Positions 46,859 through 60,059 are shown, numbered from the stretch's first letter. The stretch is DNA of 64,000 nt from Gnetum montanum (GCA_015680685.1 MNCI01007769.1:206509-270508); one strand, 5' to 3'. The notes: a model not told the origin generated them from the sequence alone. A program made the numbers and translations.

Positions 46859-47096
46859 ATTTTCAATTAGATCAAACAAAACATAGTGTGCTTCTAAATA
46901 TTGTTGTAGTAATCTTAGGATGTGATATGACTCTAAGGTCCATTCCAATGATATAAATACTTTTCACGAGGTCTTATCTTGCATAGAAAACAACCAAAAG
47001 GTCCTTGACAATGACACTAATGATAAGTGACGAGGCACCCCTATGCCCAATCATATGAATCACTAACGTGATTATGTAGGATCTGATTGAATTCCA

Positions 47097-47865
47097 TGGA
47101 CATATAGTTCTCTAGTGCACTAATTCTTCTAGGAAGTGAAATGGGCATTAAGAACATTTGTTTTCTTTCCAACTACACTTGTGAGGTTGAAGGGTATGTT
47201 TTTAGTGTAATTGAAGTGAATGAGTTTTCTTATTTTATGTTTTATGATCTTGATCGCTTACTACAAGACTGAAAGGTAAAGTAATTAAAGATCCAATTCA
47301 TCTACTATGTAACTAGCCTAACACAAGTAACCACTCCATTTTTCTAGACACATCCCAAACACCTCGAGTATTGCTAGGCTATGAAATTTTAGGCGTTGCT
47401 AGCTTACCAAGTACTATATGTATGCTCAAGGTGGTCATGCTTATGTTCATTAACTGTTAGAAAGTAATTGGTTAATTGGAATGCAGTAAAGTTCATTAAA
47501 AGAAATATTAATCTTTTCTTAGCAGTGCAAGAATTTTCAAAAGAGTTTGTTTTATTCCCATCATACTATTGTGCTCAAGTACATCAATGTTCAAACAAAT
47601 AACCATACACACTTAGACTCCTTCTACAAGCACTAAGAAAATATTGTAATTTTGGACAAAATGAACTATAAGAACTTCACTATTCTAACTGAAAAATGAC
47701 CAAAAAATAATTTCCAAATTAGGATATTTGGTGCTATATTTATAGGCTAGCATATACCCCTTGATGTTGCATCAAGACCTTGACATTGTGTACCCAATGT
47801 GACAGCCCTGACATTGGATACTTAACATCGTGGCAACTAGAAAATGTGTTTCATCAATCTTCAAT
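47097..47865 (-). repeat. Probable 5' LTR of the Athila-like element
   Basis: See 38,980-39,765. The upper edge is supported by the neighbouring gene remnant, whose readable sequence resumes immediately at about 47,870. No PBS was recognised below 47,097. Confidence 0.55.
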
Positions 47866-47869
47866 GGAG

Positions 47870-50800
47870 AATCTTTACATACCAACCTCCAACCTATGAA
47901 TAATTTCTTCTTTACTCATTTTGGTCTAATCAATATCTCCTAAGTCCACTTCTAATAAGATTTTTCCATTCTCCACATTAGTTCACTTAGGAGGAAGATT
48001 GGAAAACGTAGTCATGGAATTCTCCCTATATGTACTTATAATATGAGGAATTAGAGAATAAATTATGATTACTAGCTCCTTGAACCTACTAAAAATATCT
48101 TTAGCCCTTATCCCTTGCATGAACAACTTGTATGTACAATGCATCATAGCCACCTCATGCCATGATTTCATATAATTTCTTATCTCTATTTTGTACCATA
48201 TATTATGGGATTTCTACTTCTTCTCCCACTCTAACACCCAAGAATAGTAATCTCACCACTTCTTTATCTTATAGACAATAATCTCCAATAACATGTCCAT
48301 CAAGTTTCTCTTAGCTAGAGTAACTTTCTACTATTTGGCATTCTAGTAGTCGACCCACTCAATCTTCTTCATGTGCAAGGAATCTCTATTGACCACATAA
48401 GCCTCTATGAACTCCTTGCAATCTTTGATGCTTCTAACTTCATCTACTAGCTTCCTATTTTACTTCTTCAACATCATGAGCCATTCCTACAAGAACTATT
48501 AAACATTGGAACTCACAAAATATTTTCACACAAGATGCAACACATTTTGTTCATACAATCTTTGTGGAATATTCTCCACATCATGTGGTAGGGCAGGGAA
48601 CTCATCAAATGCAATGTTTTAGGAAGGCTTCCATTTAACCTTGGAAACTTTCACACAAATAAAACATGAAAAATAGTCAAAAATCATAAATTTTTTTAAA
48701 AAATTAAAAATTATTAAAACTATAAAAACATTAAAGCTATAAAAACATGAAACCATAAAAATATAAAACAAAAATATTTAAAATTTTCTTACTAATATTA
48801 GGACTCAATTATTGTAGCCTATCAACTATGTCATCTATCATTTCCTTCATAAACTTCATCTTGTCTAATGCCTCCATCCAAGATTTAGAGCAAAATGTGA
48901 ATGCTTATGGAGGAAGCTCATGCCCTGTAATAGTCATGATCAATCAACATCGATCATAATAAAAACTCATAAAATATACACAAAAATAAAAACTAAAAAA
49001 AACAATCCCAAAACTCTCCAAGGAGATAATGAGACACATCCATGGGAGGATTACTTTCTAAAGGTAAATCATCTAGGATGGAATCTAAAACATCTTGTGC
49101 TTCCTTGGAAAGTTCTTAATCTTCTTATTTGTGCCATTGCTTCTCCTTCATAGTAGCTTTGATACCCAATTCTTGGTTCTTCCTTGAAAAAAAATCAAAG
49201 CCAAAGAAAAAAATAAAATCAATAAGCATCTTTATCAACAAAATATAACTAAGAAAAATGCTAAAAAAGAAAAATGAAAAAAAATATATAAAATATAAGA
49301 GGGTATATAATATATATATATACATACCATCAACAACTTCAGTAGACTTGTTGAGCCTATTCACTAGTTTTCTAGTGCTTATTGATTAGAAGCCATAACA
49401 TTTTCTTTGGCTTGGGGTTGTTTTATCTTTTTTCTAGTAGCACCATCTACTTCCACATGTGACCTTTTTCCACTTTATGCCTTGTCATGTGTAGCACTAG
49501 ACTCCTTTCCCATGCTATTAGGTAAATAACCATGTTGATCGCTAACATTCTTAGTGGTAACAAACATCAACTCTTTCACATCCTCCACAAGTGAGTCTTG
49601 GGCACGCATTAAGTGAGTAATGTACCTAACACAAGGCATGGAAAGTTGGAAAATTTTCAAGCCTTATAAGATATGCATTAAAAAATATAAAGTATATATG
49701 ATACATATAATAAAGGTTTTTAAGACGTTTGTACACTTCACCTCTAAAATCAATAACAAGAAAAGTAGCACAATAAAACATAGGATCATTAGTAAAAATC
49801 TATTTCATAGCCCAATCTTGTTAAAATCCTATGATTTTCTTCTATGATAATAGCATGGGAAAAATTCTATAGTGGAAAAGACGGTATAACTTGTTCACCT
49901 CTTCAATATCACACTTACCAAAAAATAATGTTGCATTAGGAGGTGATCTGAGCTAAGACTCCATATCCTCTCTACTACCAAGATCTTTCCTTACACTAAT
50001 GGACACTTTAACACTACTAGTAGGTACATTAGAAAGATTGTTAAACATTTTATCATTAATAATTAGAAAAAATAGAAAAACCATGGACACAAGTAAAAAA
50101 ATTTGTAACTTCTTTATCAAAATAGTCAATGACATTTAACATCTCAGCCTATGACAGAGGTGGACTAGGGAACATGAACAAGTTAAATAAGCCTACATTT
50201 ATGACTCTTTCTTGGATGTCTATGAAATTTTTATGTGATAGCCATTCTTGTGCTCTATCTACTTCACCCCACTTGAGGAGAATTGTTTCCTTAGTATGAC
50301 TAGAAGTGACCATAGGGATTATAGACTTAATCTATCAACCCACTAAACTATGAATAATTAACATAGCCTATAGTAAATCATAAAAATAAGAAAAGGAAAT
50401 TTTTCTTGAATTTAGTAGACCATAAAAACTAAAAACTAGAAATAAAAACCAAAAGATGTTAAAAATGTTGGTAAACTAACAACAATTTTCACTTACCTCA
50501 CTTGGGCAAAGTTGAAACCTAAATCTTGGAGATCCCAAAATTGGTGTGATTCTTTGGTGGTCACAAATTTTCGGTACATGCAAGAACATTGAATCCTATA
50601 CCTAGAGAACTTTGCAATAAGTTGGTTTAGCATTGTATCCTAATGTTATCTACTTGTTTAAATTATTTCAAGGATATATGAGCTACAAACAAGTTTTGTT
50701 CATTTGACACTAATCCTCCACTATGCATCTTAAATGTGCAAATCAAAATATAAAAGTAGTTAACCAAACAACCTTAAAATTAAAAAGACATGAAGAATTA

Positions 50801-51300
50801 AAAAAAAGCTTACCCTTCAAGTAGGTAGAGATTTCCAAGAGAAATCTAGAATAGAGTGATTGGCCTATGAGCCAACATCAAAGTATTGCTGGCATTCCAT
50901 TACAAGTAGATTAGCATCTCCCATATGCATGATAACTATATAATTCTTGCAAGGTATTTACTCTTGTTGTGCTCTAATTCTATCCAAGTGTCAGGAACAT
51001 CGACCATATACTTAGCGATCTAATTAGAAGGCACTACTACAAGAGTCTTTGTAATTACAACTAAAACATCCATGTCCAAGTGTGACCACATTATCACATT
51101 AAAATATTAGAGTATATCAAGAACTCTCTATCACTAGGGATAAGCCATGCTTGGGTGTGCTCATTTATGGTAATATCAAACATTAGACTATTTGCGAAAG
51201 CCACTCTCATATAGCACAAAATGGCTACTAGTTTCTTAACAACCAAGATTAGTTTCAAAAGCCCTTTACATAGACAAAATATGTAGCCATTACACAATAA
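47870..51300 (-). pseudogene. Second copy of the unknown multi-exon gene, diverged
   Basis: On the minus strand, GEVDRAQEWLSHKN..INVGLFNLFM..AEMLNVIDYFDKE (50,290-50,110) matches DDIKEAQHWLFHGA..MELFLV..VEMLTLVDSFSKE at 25.66-25.85 kb of the first copy. A coiled-coil-like part (48,660-48,000) aligns loosely. VDLGDID.TKMSKEEII at about 47,900 matches VDLGDAFWAKLTKDEI. A GTAAGT donor near 50,490 sits just upstream of the matching block, as in the first copy. The 3' end is cut where the Athila-like LTR begins. Function unknown. Confidence 0.65.
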
Positions 51301-52560
51301 AGTCTTTAAAAACTAAAAATTATAAACAAAATCATACAAAAATGGCCTCAAAAGTGACAACATTTGCATAAAACATAAACTTAAAAAAAAACCAAGTTCG
51401 TCAATATAGAAAAAATTCAGTTTGAGATTTCATTAACTAATTAATATAAAAACAAGACATTTGATACTTTGAAAAACCAAGTTTGGCATTTTAATAAATA
51501 GTTGACATGTAAAAAATCAAATAAGCATTTTTTCAATAGTTGATAGTAAATCAAATTTTTGCAAAAACAAGTGGCCAAGATTAATAGTGTTGGAGCTTTA
51601 TGAGTAGAAAATTCTAAAAAGTAATGAATAAAAGGCTTAAATAATGTCAAACAGTGACAATGGGGGAAGAAGAATGTAAGAATACAAGAATTGTTTCCTT
51701 TTGGGGTCCATAAGATGCCATTCTTCCATAGAGAAAAATCCAAAAATCCCCTATACATTATCACATCAATCTAAGGAGTGTCATATGCTACACTTGCAAA
51801 TCCCAACCATTCACATGCTGATCACAATGTCAAGGAAAAATTCATCATACCCATCCCAAGCATCGAGAGCTAAAATGTTATAACTAGCTTGAAAAGACCC
51901 ATAAACTCATCATTTAACACAAAAACCTATCAAAAGCTAATCCTTAGACTAGGAAAAAAATATTAAAAAATTCTAAAAATTATTATAGGCCAAAAATGCA
52001 ACAAACATTGTCAAAAAAGCAAGAATTCCCTAAAATGTTGCTTATACAACTGTAGAAAAGCCCAAATTTCACCAAAGTTTCATAGAAAAGATCCTAATAC
52101 ATGGTAATTCAATTGTGTAAAATATCTTAATGTAGTAATTTGATTAAAAAAATCAAAAACAATATTCCAAGCATGGCAAAAGACAACAATGTAGTCGATG
52201 TGGATATAATTTCATAAAAAATCATAGATTTTTTAACCATAAAATGCCTAATTTGACACCAAAAAATCATGAAAAAATCTATGAAAGAATACACAAAAAA
52301 CTCTTAAAATTTATTTTAAACCATAAATGTAGTGAAGATTTCTAGAATAATCTAGATTTTCTACAACATTACATGTATAGATGTAGGAAAAATCCCAATT
52401 TTACCAAAAATTGGACAAAAAAACCCTAGTTTGTAATTAAAAAAATAGAAAAAATATTGAAATTTTTTTAAAAAAATACAAACATGACCTAGAATCCTAA
52501 TACATTACATCTACCTTCCACAAAGGTCAAGGATGTTGAACATATGTGGCCAAAACCCTA
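51301..52560. other. AT-rich stretch, nothing recognised
   Basis: Runs of AAAATC and CATAAAA words, no supported gene. Short frames are probably chance. Confidence 0.4.
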
Positions 52561-52579
52561 TCAATGCTACTATAGTGAC

Positions 52580-52905
52580 TAGAAAATTTAGTTCCTGGAT
52601 GAACCAAAGATCCTAGTTGAGACAAGTTTAATCCTAAACACCAAGGCCCTTGAAATATAGGATTTAAGGTGCCTTAAATTGTCTTGATAATCTCCTAGGG
52701 ACTTACAAATTATCAATAGGGATAATAATGTAAAAATGTAGTGTAAATCTGAAAATAAATGCACAAAATAAACAGAAATCTATGTTATCTTACATAACAA
52801 TTAGAACTATAATCTTTATTATGATAAAACAAAGAGAGTTTAGAATGTATACAATTGATGCTTAAGGAAGCAAGAGGGTTTCACTTCACCAAGGGATTGA
52901 AATAT
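52580..52905 (-). repeat. Fragment resembling the M3 LTR edge
   Basis: 52,630-52,740 resembles 14,225-14,325 (CTRAAYMCCAAGG, then GGACTTACAAA and the AT-rich words after it). A degraded PBS-like CTATAGTGACTAGAAAA stands at about 52,568, as expected for a minus-strand 5' LTR. Similarity was judged by eye. Confidence 0.4.
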
Positions 52906-53194
52906 GGGGGGAGGATGTCAGACCCAAAAAAGAATTTATATTGATATTAACAGTGTATCAGTTACAGTAATTTGAACAAGAACAAGTCATAGGGTTAAGG
53001 GGAAGGGGGAAGCTAAGAGCAGTATGCAAGAAACTTAGGACCAACCTTATAAATAAACAAGTGTTAAGGGAGGAAGTCCAAATTGGAACACCACCAAACG
53101 ACCACCCATGCTAACTCATTACAAGATAGAAGGACAAAGAATTAGATAAGGAATAAAAAAGCTCTCAATCAAGGATAGAGAGAGTTCCTATGGT

Positions 53195-54840
53195 GACTCC
53201 TCACAATAGAAATGGAAAGCTTCTTGGCAAAGATTATTGATGATGAGTGTTACTAGAATGCACAAGTCTTTCCCACTGCTACAAGAGATGAACCAACTGA
53301 TGTCTATCCAGATTGAACTTGGATGCTTGAGATGTGAGTTGGAAAAGAATGAGGCGAAAGATTTGCAGCTTCTCCAACCTGGTAAGCAAACATTTATTAG
53401 AATAATCAATCCTTTGAAATATAACATTGCATCTTCGCTTCCAAATATAATATAAAATAGTAGACCTAATAACTTTCCATAGAAACTTGAGATTAGCAGA
53501 AGTAATGCTTAAAAAGCCAAATATAACATCCTCTTGAGATAGCTTGTATGAAGGAAAAACTATGGAAGCCCACTTCCACACATGCTGAGCAATGGGACAA
53601 AGCCAAAACACATGGACAAAGTCATCTTATCCACCATACAGAGGACAATTGGGATTGGGAATTCCTAGATATTCTAACCGTTTACTAATAGGTAAACCAT
53701 GGTGGAGGAGACACCATAGGAACTGTTTAATTTTTGGGAGGGTCGAAAGGTTCCAAATATTTTGGAAGATCGGTATCCAAAATGATACTGACTCATGTTT
53801 GTGCCAATGCTTATTTTAGAATTGAATGACCTCGGATGGGTCGTGCATAAGATGAAAGGGGATAGATGGCCGGTAGGGTAAGAGTTTTACCCCATTATGC
53901 CATTGAAGGCCTTGAAAATAGTTTTGCATTGTAACATCAATGTGCCAATGGCCGTGAAGAAAGAAGTAAATCTAGAAAAGGCAATGGTTCATTGCATCCG
54001 ACTCCCCATACAAATTTCTAAACTCAACCTTTGAAATCCAACGGTTAACCAACCTAAGACAAGACAAGGAGATGACACCTTTCTGGTACCACGAGGTAGC
54101 CACCTTAGCCATTGTGATTGCAAGGGGAGCGGGTGATAGGGGTAACCACCATGGACACAATCTAGGGAGGATACTAGAGTTGATCTTAACATTAGTCTAG
54201 TTGATGTAATTGTGTAGAATTTTCCAGGCCCTCCAGATGCTTTTGAAAACATGAGAACTTGGAAGAATGATAGTGAGTGGGGAAAAGATCCAATTGACAA
54301 AATGGATGCCTTTCCAGAAGGGCTTGTTTTTTGGAAATGCTTGATGAAGCCTCAATTGGAGGAGGGTCCCAATGATGTCTGAGGCATATAAATGTTGAAC
54401 CAACCACTTAGCAACCAGGGTGATTCCCCACTTATAGGAGTTCAAAAGACCTAATCCACCTTTATTCTTGGGGAGAGTAACAATATTCCAAGCGACTTGA
54501 TGAAATCCTAGTGGCCTTGGATGCCATAGTGGGATCCATGATCCAAATGCTCTACAACTCCCAAAACTATAAAACCTTGTTAGACTCTTCACTACATCTG
54601 CAACATTGGTGATGCTAGGGGTAAGATGTATGAGGGTTTTTAGTTACAAAGAGAAGCCATGTTGAGAGTCTTGATGCCTAGATTTCTCAACGTTATTGCA
54701 ACACAACATAATCTTAAGGGGTTAAAATAATGGCTACAACTAGTCACAGGTCCCACTCTAAGATTTCTCCAAAAGAACTGTATGTGCAATGAATCCTCAA
54801 GACTCTTAAATGTCAAAAATGTTGTAGATCTCAAAGGGAT
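53195..54840 (-). pseudogene. LINE (non-LTR retrotransposon), 3' part of RT ORF
   Basis: The minus-strand frame 54,197-54,592 reads VAWNIVTLPKNKGGLGLLNS, the block after the RT domain in plant LINEs. 53,279-53,780 reads PKIKQFLWCLLHHGLPISKR, CPLYGG, and FWLCPIAQHVWKW, the zinc-binding 'zf-RVT' domain of plant LINE ORF2; one zinc cysteine (CPLC) is tyrosine here. The catalytic RT domain is absent: the copy is 5'-truncated near 54,840, usual for LINEs. No clear poly(A) tail was seen. Confidence 0.8.
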
Positions 54841-55045
54841 GAAACCTTCAAATTTTGGAAGCCTTTATATGGTGTTGGAGCTTGGTTTTTATAGGTTTCA
54901 TGGCCATAAATTTTGTTGTAAATTTCTATCTAATTACTAAAAGATTGGTGTTACATGTAGATGTTGCATGTGTCTAAATCTAGCATGGTTTCCATGTATG
55001 GTAATTTTTGATAGCCCCCATGGCATCAAAACCATTCTAATTACC
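54841..55045. other. Spacer, nothing recognised
   Basis: Between the LINE truncation point and the next LTR. Confidence 0.4.
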
Positions 55046-56355
55046 TATACTGTCTAGAATCATCAGTGCCTGGATGGAATGAAAAAGTCATTGAGAGATA
55101 CGTAGACGAGCATAGAAGACCCTACCTTTGCTTGAGGTCAAACTGGAACTGACAAAGGTAGAGTACCTTGGGTGGTCCACACATGGATCAGACAAGGATT
55201 TCCCCGGACGTATGCCAATGCGCAATACACTGGGTTATATGTAAACGGTGTAATAAATGTAAACTAGAACACAAACATCTAGTAATGTAAACAAGAGGTA
55301 AACAAGAACGAATGAAAACTATAACAAATCTTAGCCAAAAATGCAAGAATGAATGAGAATTGTAACAAATCTTGGCCAAAAATATAGCAATATTATTGCA
55401 TAATGAAAATTACAATGCACCGGTCTAGACGCTGTTGTGGATCTGACACAAGGCAGATGAAGAGCCCCGGTGGATGCAGAGGGGTGATGATATGCTGGTT
55501 TGGGCTATAGGCATATGGTGAAGGTTGTATGCTCAGAATGTAGGGTAGAAGTGTAGCATGCAGGGTGGGTGTTCTAGATGTTCTCAGTGTGGATTCTCAA
55601 ATTTTTGCCAAGATTCTTCAATTTTCAAACCCTGATATTGTCAAAAATCTAGGTTTTTGTACAAGTTTGGATGTTAAATTCGGATCTGTGATGGGATGAT
55701 TGGTTGTGGCATGCTTTAATTTCAGATTGGGTGACATGTGGAGCATCGACCGAGAGCAAAAGAATGAAGCTTTACAAGTGTGCAGTATGCCAGCATGTAC
55801 ACACTGGGCGTATATGCCCCACACACTGGATAGCGTGTGGACAAGCATGAAGAATTTCTGACAAAATTCTGAACTATGACACTAGTTTTGAGCATGGATC
55901 TCGATGCCTGGTCTCTTGAGGATGCTGCTTGTCGATTTTGGGCTCATTAGACCTTGATTTGATAGGGCTTTAGAAGGCTCCAATAGTGTACCCACTGGGC
56001 GTAAACGCTGGGCATGCAGGCCAGTGTGTGGGCATGAAAACTACAGTTTTGGAGTGTAATCTTGTATACTAGAGTTGGATCCTCATTGCCTAATTCTTAC
56101 TAGTTCTCCAAGGCATCTGAGGGCTCATTTTGGATTCATTTTGACAAAGTTTTAGGCATGCTTCTAGTGTGCATGTTGTTCTGTATGCCGGGCATGCACA
56201 CTGGGCATGTTTTTAGTGTCCACACTGTGCTGTACATCGGGCATGCATGCTGGGCATGCAGGGCCAAGAATGACCCTTATGATGCCAAAAATTGATGTCT
56301 CTGGAGCGTATGTACTTGTAGATTCATTCACCATGCCTTGAGGGTTGAATCCATG
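55046..56355 (-). repeat. Solo or orphan LTR of the P1 family
   Basis: On the minus strand it follows the P1 LTR in order: tandem GGGCATGCACACTGGGC units (about 56,300-55,790), CATGTCACCCAA near 55,730, GCATCCACCGGGGCTCTTC near 55,470, and GGGGAAATCCTTG.. GGTACTCTACC near 55,200-55,150. It ends with GTCAG..AGACAGTATA at 55,046. No PBS follows. Its start abuts the pararetroviral sequence at about 56,360. Confidence 0.7.
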
Positions 56356-57320
56356 TCAAAATATTCTGAGACTAGGATACATTCCTATATGTTGTGCAGT
56401 GGACTTTACTTTTACTCGGTCTTGTAATTCGATCTGACACCAATGTTCTTTCTTGTGACGAAACATAGTAGGGTCATCATTTGCAAATTGGAGTAATTGA
56501 GTTTTTATGTCTTCAAAACTTGGTTGATATTTTTCGATTTGGTTAACAATCCAAGTTTCCCTTTTCTGATTATATTTTTGGAGTTTTTGATTTTTAAACT
56601 GTTGTCTCGCATTTATCCTAGTAAACTTATGTTGGTCTAATTTGATAAATTGTTTGGTAATAGTAATATCAAAATTTTCTGAATTTTCTGATCCTATTAA
56701 ACAATCATAAGAAGGTAAAAGAAATTGACAGACTATGAAATACACTATCTTTTTATCAGGCATTAGAACAGGTAACTTAGCTTGCTTTGTTAACAACCTT
56801 TTCTGGGTGTTGAAGGAAATGTGAAATGGTTCCTTTTTTTCCCAAAAACAAGTCGGAATTGTTTCTTCTCTAGCTAGTGATACTTCTGCGCCTGTATCAA
56901 ACAAGCAATCTATTGTATACCTATGATACTTAGGCCATGATATAGTAAATGAACAGGCAGGTAAGATTGGTCATGAAGTATTACAGTTTACTTCTAGTAT
57001 TACGCTTACCTGTTTTGTTTCCTTCTCATATTCTGCTTGTTGCCAACTCTCTTCTTGTTGTTCTAAGCGTTCAAGTTCCTCTGAGGCCTGTTGAAGATAC
57101 TTTTTGAGTTGTTTGATGTGAAACTGTCACCACATAGAAGTTTGTATGTCTGTTATAACTTCTCTTTCTTCATTATGTGGTGTTTGTGTTTCATCTTCAA
57201 ATTCTACGATATTTTGATTCTGGGAATCTTGATATATACCAAATGATTTCACAAGCATTTGCTTATGTGTTTCTATCTCATTCCATTTAGATTTGACTTT
57301 GTGTTTGTAGGCCCTAAATT
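56356..57320 (-). pseudogene. Caulimovirid polyprotein, coiled coil and protease (copy 1)
   Basis: The aspartic protease that matures the viral polyprotein shows its DTGAE active site near 56,890. Upstream, after a stop, a Glu/Gln-rich coiled-coil-like stretch (57,120-57,000) links it to the acidic region. The frame runs to 56,356 and then leaves viral sequence, just before RT would start. Compared with copy 2 it is nearly identical with scattered substitutions. Confidence 0.75.
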
Positions 57321-57330
57321 TATGTAAGTC

Positions 57331-57800
57331 TTATAAAGGAACCTTTTGCCATTTCTTTTCTAATTGGCGCAGTTGGCTTTTTAACATGGAATACGTTGGA
57401 TCTCTTTCATAGAGATCATCACTTTCTGATTCTTCATTCATGTAAATATGATACATATACCCTGAAGAATCTGTATCATAATTTAAATCACCTGGTACAT
57501 TGGGGTAGTCAGGAATATCTTCGAATTCCATTCCACTGGAATATTGATCTGAAGATTCTAAGTAAATATCCCCGTTTGAAAATGATAAGTCAGAATCATA
57601 TGTTAGGAAGAAATCATCTTCCGTAAGTTTCATTGTTTCGATAAAATTAATGAGTTGAGGATGATTATCCTTTCTTGGGCATTGTTTGGAACAATGCTTT
57701 CCTAAACAAATGAAACATCTGACTTCCTTGTTTTTATATGGCCCTTGTTTTCATTTAAACATACCTTTAAAAGGTTTTTGTGGCCAATTTTTTCATTTGA
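57331..57800 (-). pseudogene. Caulimovirid acidic region and zinc knuckle (copy 1)
   Basis: 57,331-57,633 encodes an Asp/Ser/Glu-rich segment. Immediately upstream near 57,725-57,680 the frame reads CFICLGKHCSKQC, a CCHC-type knuckle with three residues between the second Cys and His instead of the usual four. Capsid proteins of caulimovirids carry such a knuckle at their C-terminus for RNA binding. Confidence 0.7.
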
Positions 57801-58005
57801 TTTTTGGCTGGAATTTCCATTTCCAGACTTTCTTTGGTTTTGAATATTTCTGTGATGTACGTTGTGTAGGTTTACATACACATGGCTCAGTCTGTTGTTT
57901 TCTATTCCAAATTAGCTATCCAAAATTAGCTTCAGGACACATTTGTAAACATAAGTCTTTACCTATTTGTTTAGTTAAGGATCCTACTAATTTTTGTGTT
58001 TCTTG

Positions 58006-59600
58006 CTAGACACACAGATCCCTTGTGACATTTTCAAGGAATTGGCGAATGGCACTAAAACTCATTTCCTCGAGATCCTTTTCTTCATGTTGAATTTGAG
58101 CTCGATAATAACTAGCAAAAGTCGTTGGAAGACATCCTAACAGATGTTCTTTTGCACCTATGTCATGTATGAGTTTTCCATAATAATACCATTCTTCCAT
58201 GATGTCAAGGAATGGAGACATGTCCTGAATCTTATGTAATCTTGAACTATAAAACAACGTCCTATATGCACTATCCCTATCAGCTTTATTTCCTAAGAAT
58301 TCTTTCGTAATAGCATTTAAGAAAATAACATGTGGATTGTTTAATAATTTTTTATGTACGGGAGCTTCTATCAAATTCCACCAACATTTTAACATACCTT
58401 CGAAATTTAACGTTGCATTGAGTATGGCATGTTCATATGTTTTCCTTTCTAGGACAATTTGTCTAGCGATGAAACCACTGATTTTATCAATCTCTTTTTG
58501 TCTTTCTCTAATAAATTTTTTGTCGATACTAAAATATGGTGGTGGTTTTTCTGATGTCCTTCGGACTTGCATAGCTGTCAAGTCTTTAGGATCTTGGAAG
58601 ATCATACCTTGTTTTTGTAACATTTTCTTTCCTTCTTCATCTAAAGATCCTTCACTTCCAATATAAAGGGTCTCGTTATCTTCTTCATTAGCATTAATCT
58701 CTTCCTCCTCTTTTTTCCCTTTTTCAGATTTTGGAATTGTATGTACGGGTCGTATTTTTGGTACATAAGTTGTTGTTGATTTCTTCTTTCCTTTAGGAGG
58801 AGTGATAGGTGGTGAATCTAAGTAAATACCATCTAGATCAGATGGATCAAGTTTCTTTTCTTTACCCTTTGATTTTTCATTTTTTTTCTTAGGAACCCAT
58901 ATCTTATGCAAATCTTTTACGCCTCTTTGTACTTCTTTTACTTCTGCATATGTCATTAAATTTTGGTCACTTACATAGGATAACTTATGATTAGTCCAGT
59001 TATGGAGTTTAATGACTTCAGAGGGTTGTTCTACAGATGGCTTATATTGCATCATATGTGCTACTTCTTTTTGTTCTTCCGTATTCATGTTGATCCTTAA
59101 TAACTCATCACACTCAACACACCTAATGTCATGATCTATCTTATGTAGATTCTTATGTGTACAACTTTGTGATGGTTTAATTGAGCATGATACATCATCG
59201 TCAGAACTAGAACTAGATGTAGAGACATCTTCTAGAACTATTTTTCCTTTTTGATCTATTTCTGATTGTTCAGTAATGGGTACAGGTTTTTCTCCCTTTT
59301 GTTTTATGACTCTCCTAGGATCTAAAGTGATACCTAGTTCTTTGAACATTTTTCCCATCTTTTGTATTTTCTCCCCCTGTTCTTCATAAGTTGATTTTTG
59401 TTTTTTAAACAGGATTAATGGTTTTGTGGGTTTTACAGGTTTGGGAGCTAATGGATCATAAGGAAGAAGTTTTGGTGGTTGTAGTTCTACATAGTATTTC
59501 CGAGATTTGGATGATGATCTGAATAAAGACTTTTTAGGTCTTTTCTGCTCATAGTATTCTTCTAATGGATCTTCTAGGTCTGGGAAGAGCCTATGGCTCT
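58006..59600 (-). CDS. Caulimovirid capsid (coat) protein region, long open frame
   Basis: The longest open frame in the window (450 codons at 58,006-59,358), with the same polypeptide readable upstream in a frame to about 59,600 if a later start is not used. It has a Ser/Asp-rich N-terminal third, a Lys/Glu-rich middle, then the conserved capsid core: CWWNLIEAPV, NAITKEFLG, MEEWYYYGKLI and LGCLPTTFASYY (residues about 330-425). It ends just before the zinc-knuckle region, separated by a stop. It seems intact only because this copy retains the frame; expression is not implied. Confidence 0.75.
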
Positions 59601-59620
59601 AAAGATCCTTTGTGTTAATA
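59598..59620 (-). other. Possible caulimovirid primer-binding site
   Basis: Minus strand GGATCTTTAGAGCCATAGG resembles the initiator tRNA-Met PBS (TGGTATCAGAGCCA) with gaps and mismatches. It lies between the promoter and the capsid frame, where a PBS is expected. Confidence 0.35.
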
Positions 59621-59697
59621 GAACTAACACATACGCTCATTTGAATGCAGTATGCAGCGTTCACATAGAACTAACACATACGCTCATTTGAATGCAG
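59620..59697. repeat. 31-bp direct repeat in the intergenic region
   Basis: AACTAACACATACGCTCATT..GCAG occurs at about 59,621-59,651 and 59,667-59,697, 47 bp apart. A second, looser duplication follows at 59,757-59,870. Confidence 0.7.
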
Positions 59698-59958
59698 ACC
59701 AAATAACACACAGATATGCCAAAACAAATCATTTTATTGCACACACTATAACATTTACAGAACTGAAAGGAACGCTTGTTCCAGAGCAACATGCATCACA
59801 GAATGATTTCTCTTTCAGTGATAGAGGGAATGCTTAGTTTCTGAGCAAAGAGCATCAAGAAACTGATATCTTCTCCTTACAACTACTCACACTTGCAGAA
59901 AAACAAACTCACACTTGTAGACTACTTGACTTACCTATGCTACTTGCTACCATTCGTG

Positions 59959-59964
59959 TTTATT
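59959..59964 (-). terminator. Poly(A) signal downstream of the viral promoter
   Basis: AATAAA on the minus strand about 20 bases downstream of the TATA box, the arrangement that gives pararetroviral transcripts terminal redundancy. Confidence 0.45.
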
Positions 59965-59980
59965 ACACACACACACACTG

Positions 59981-59989
59981 CTATTTATA
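59981..59989 (-). promoter_or_regulatory. TATA box of the caulimovirid promoter
   Basis: Minus strand CTATAAATAGCA in the intergenic region between the pol end and the capsid start, followed by a TG dinucleotide run and AATAAA. Confidence 0.6.
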
Positions 59990-60059
59990 GCTTACAAACC
60001 GCCTTACATCAATGGATGCCAACTGGGACGATCTACTTTTTAGGATTCGAATCCACTTT

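Larger units (their letters stand above)
38980..47865 (-). mobile_element. Athila-like Ty3/gypsy element
   Basis: Related segments 38,980-39,765 and 47,097-47,865, both starting TGGACMTATAGTTCTC on + and both with a minus-strand TATAAATA, look like LTRs. Between them on the minus strand lie gag, protease, RT and RNase H in the usual order. I found no integrase between RNase H (ends about 42,150) and 39,765. No target-site duplication was seen and the upper LTR edges are approximate. Confidence 0.6.

Noticed and set aside
52906-53150. Polypurine tract GGGGGGAGGA followed by TGTCAGACC, with TATAAATA near 53,049, as a + strand 3' LTR
   Set aside because: Attractive, but no matching 5' LTR or pol domain on the + strand was found and it conflicts with the M3-like LTR edge at 52.58 kb. 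Left open.
53237-53819. Plus-strand frames at 53,237-53,455 and 53,592-53,819
   Set aside because: They are antisense to the LINE zinc-binding domain, which has clear family motifs on the minus strand.
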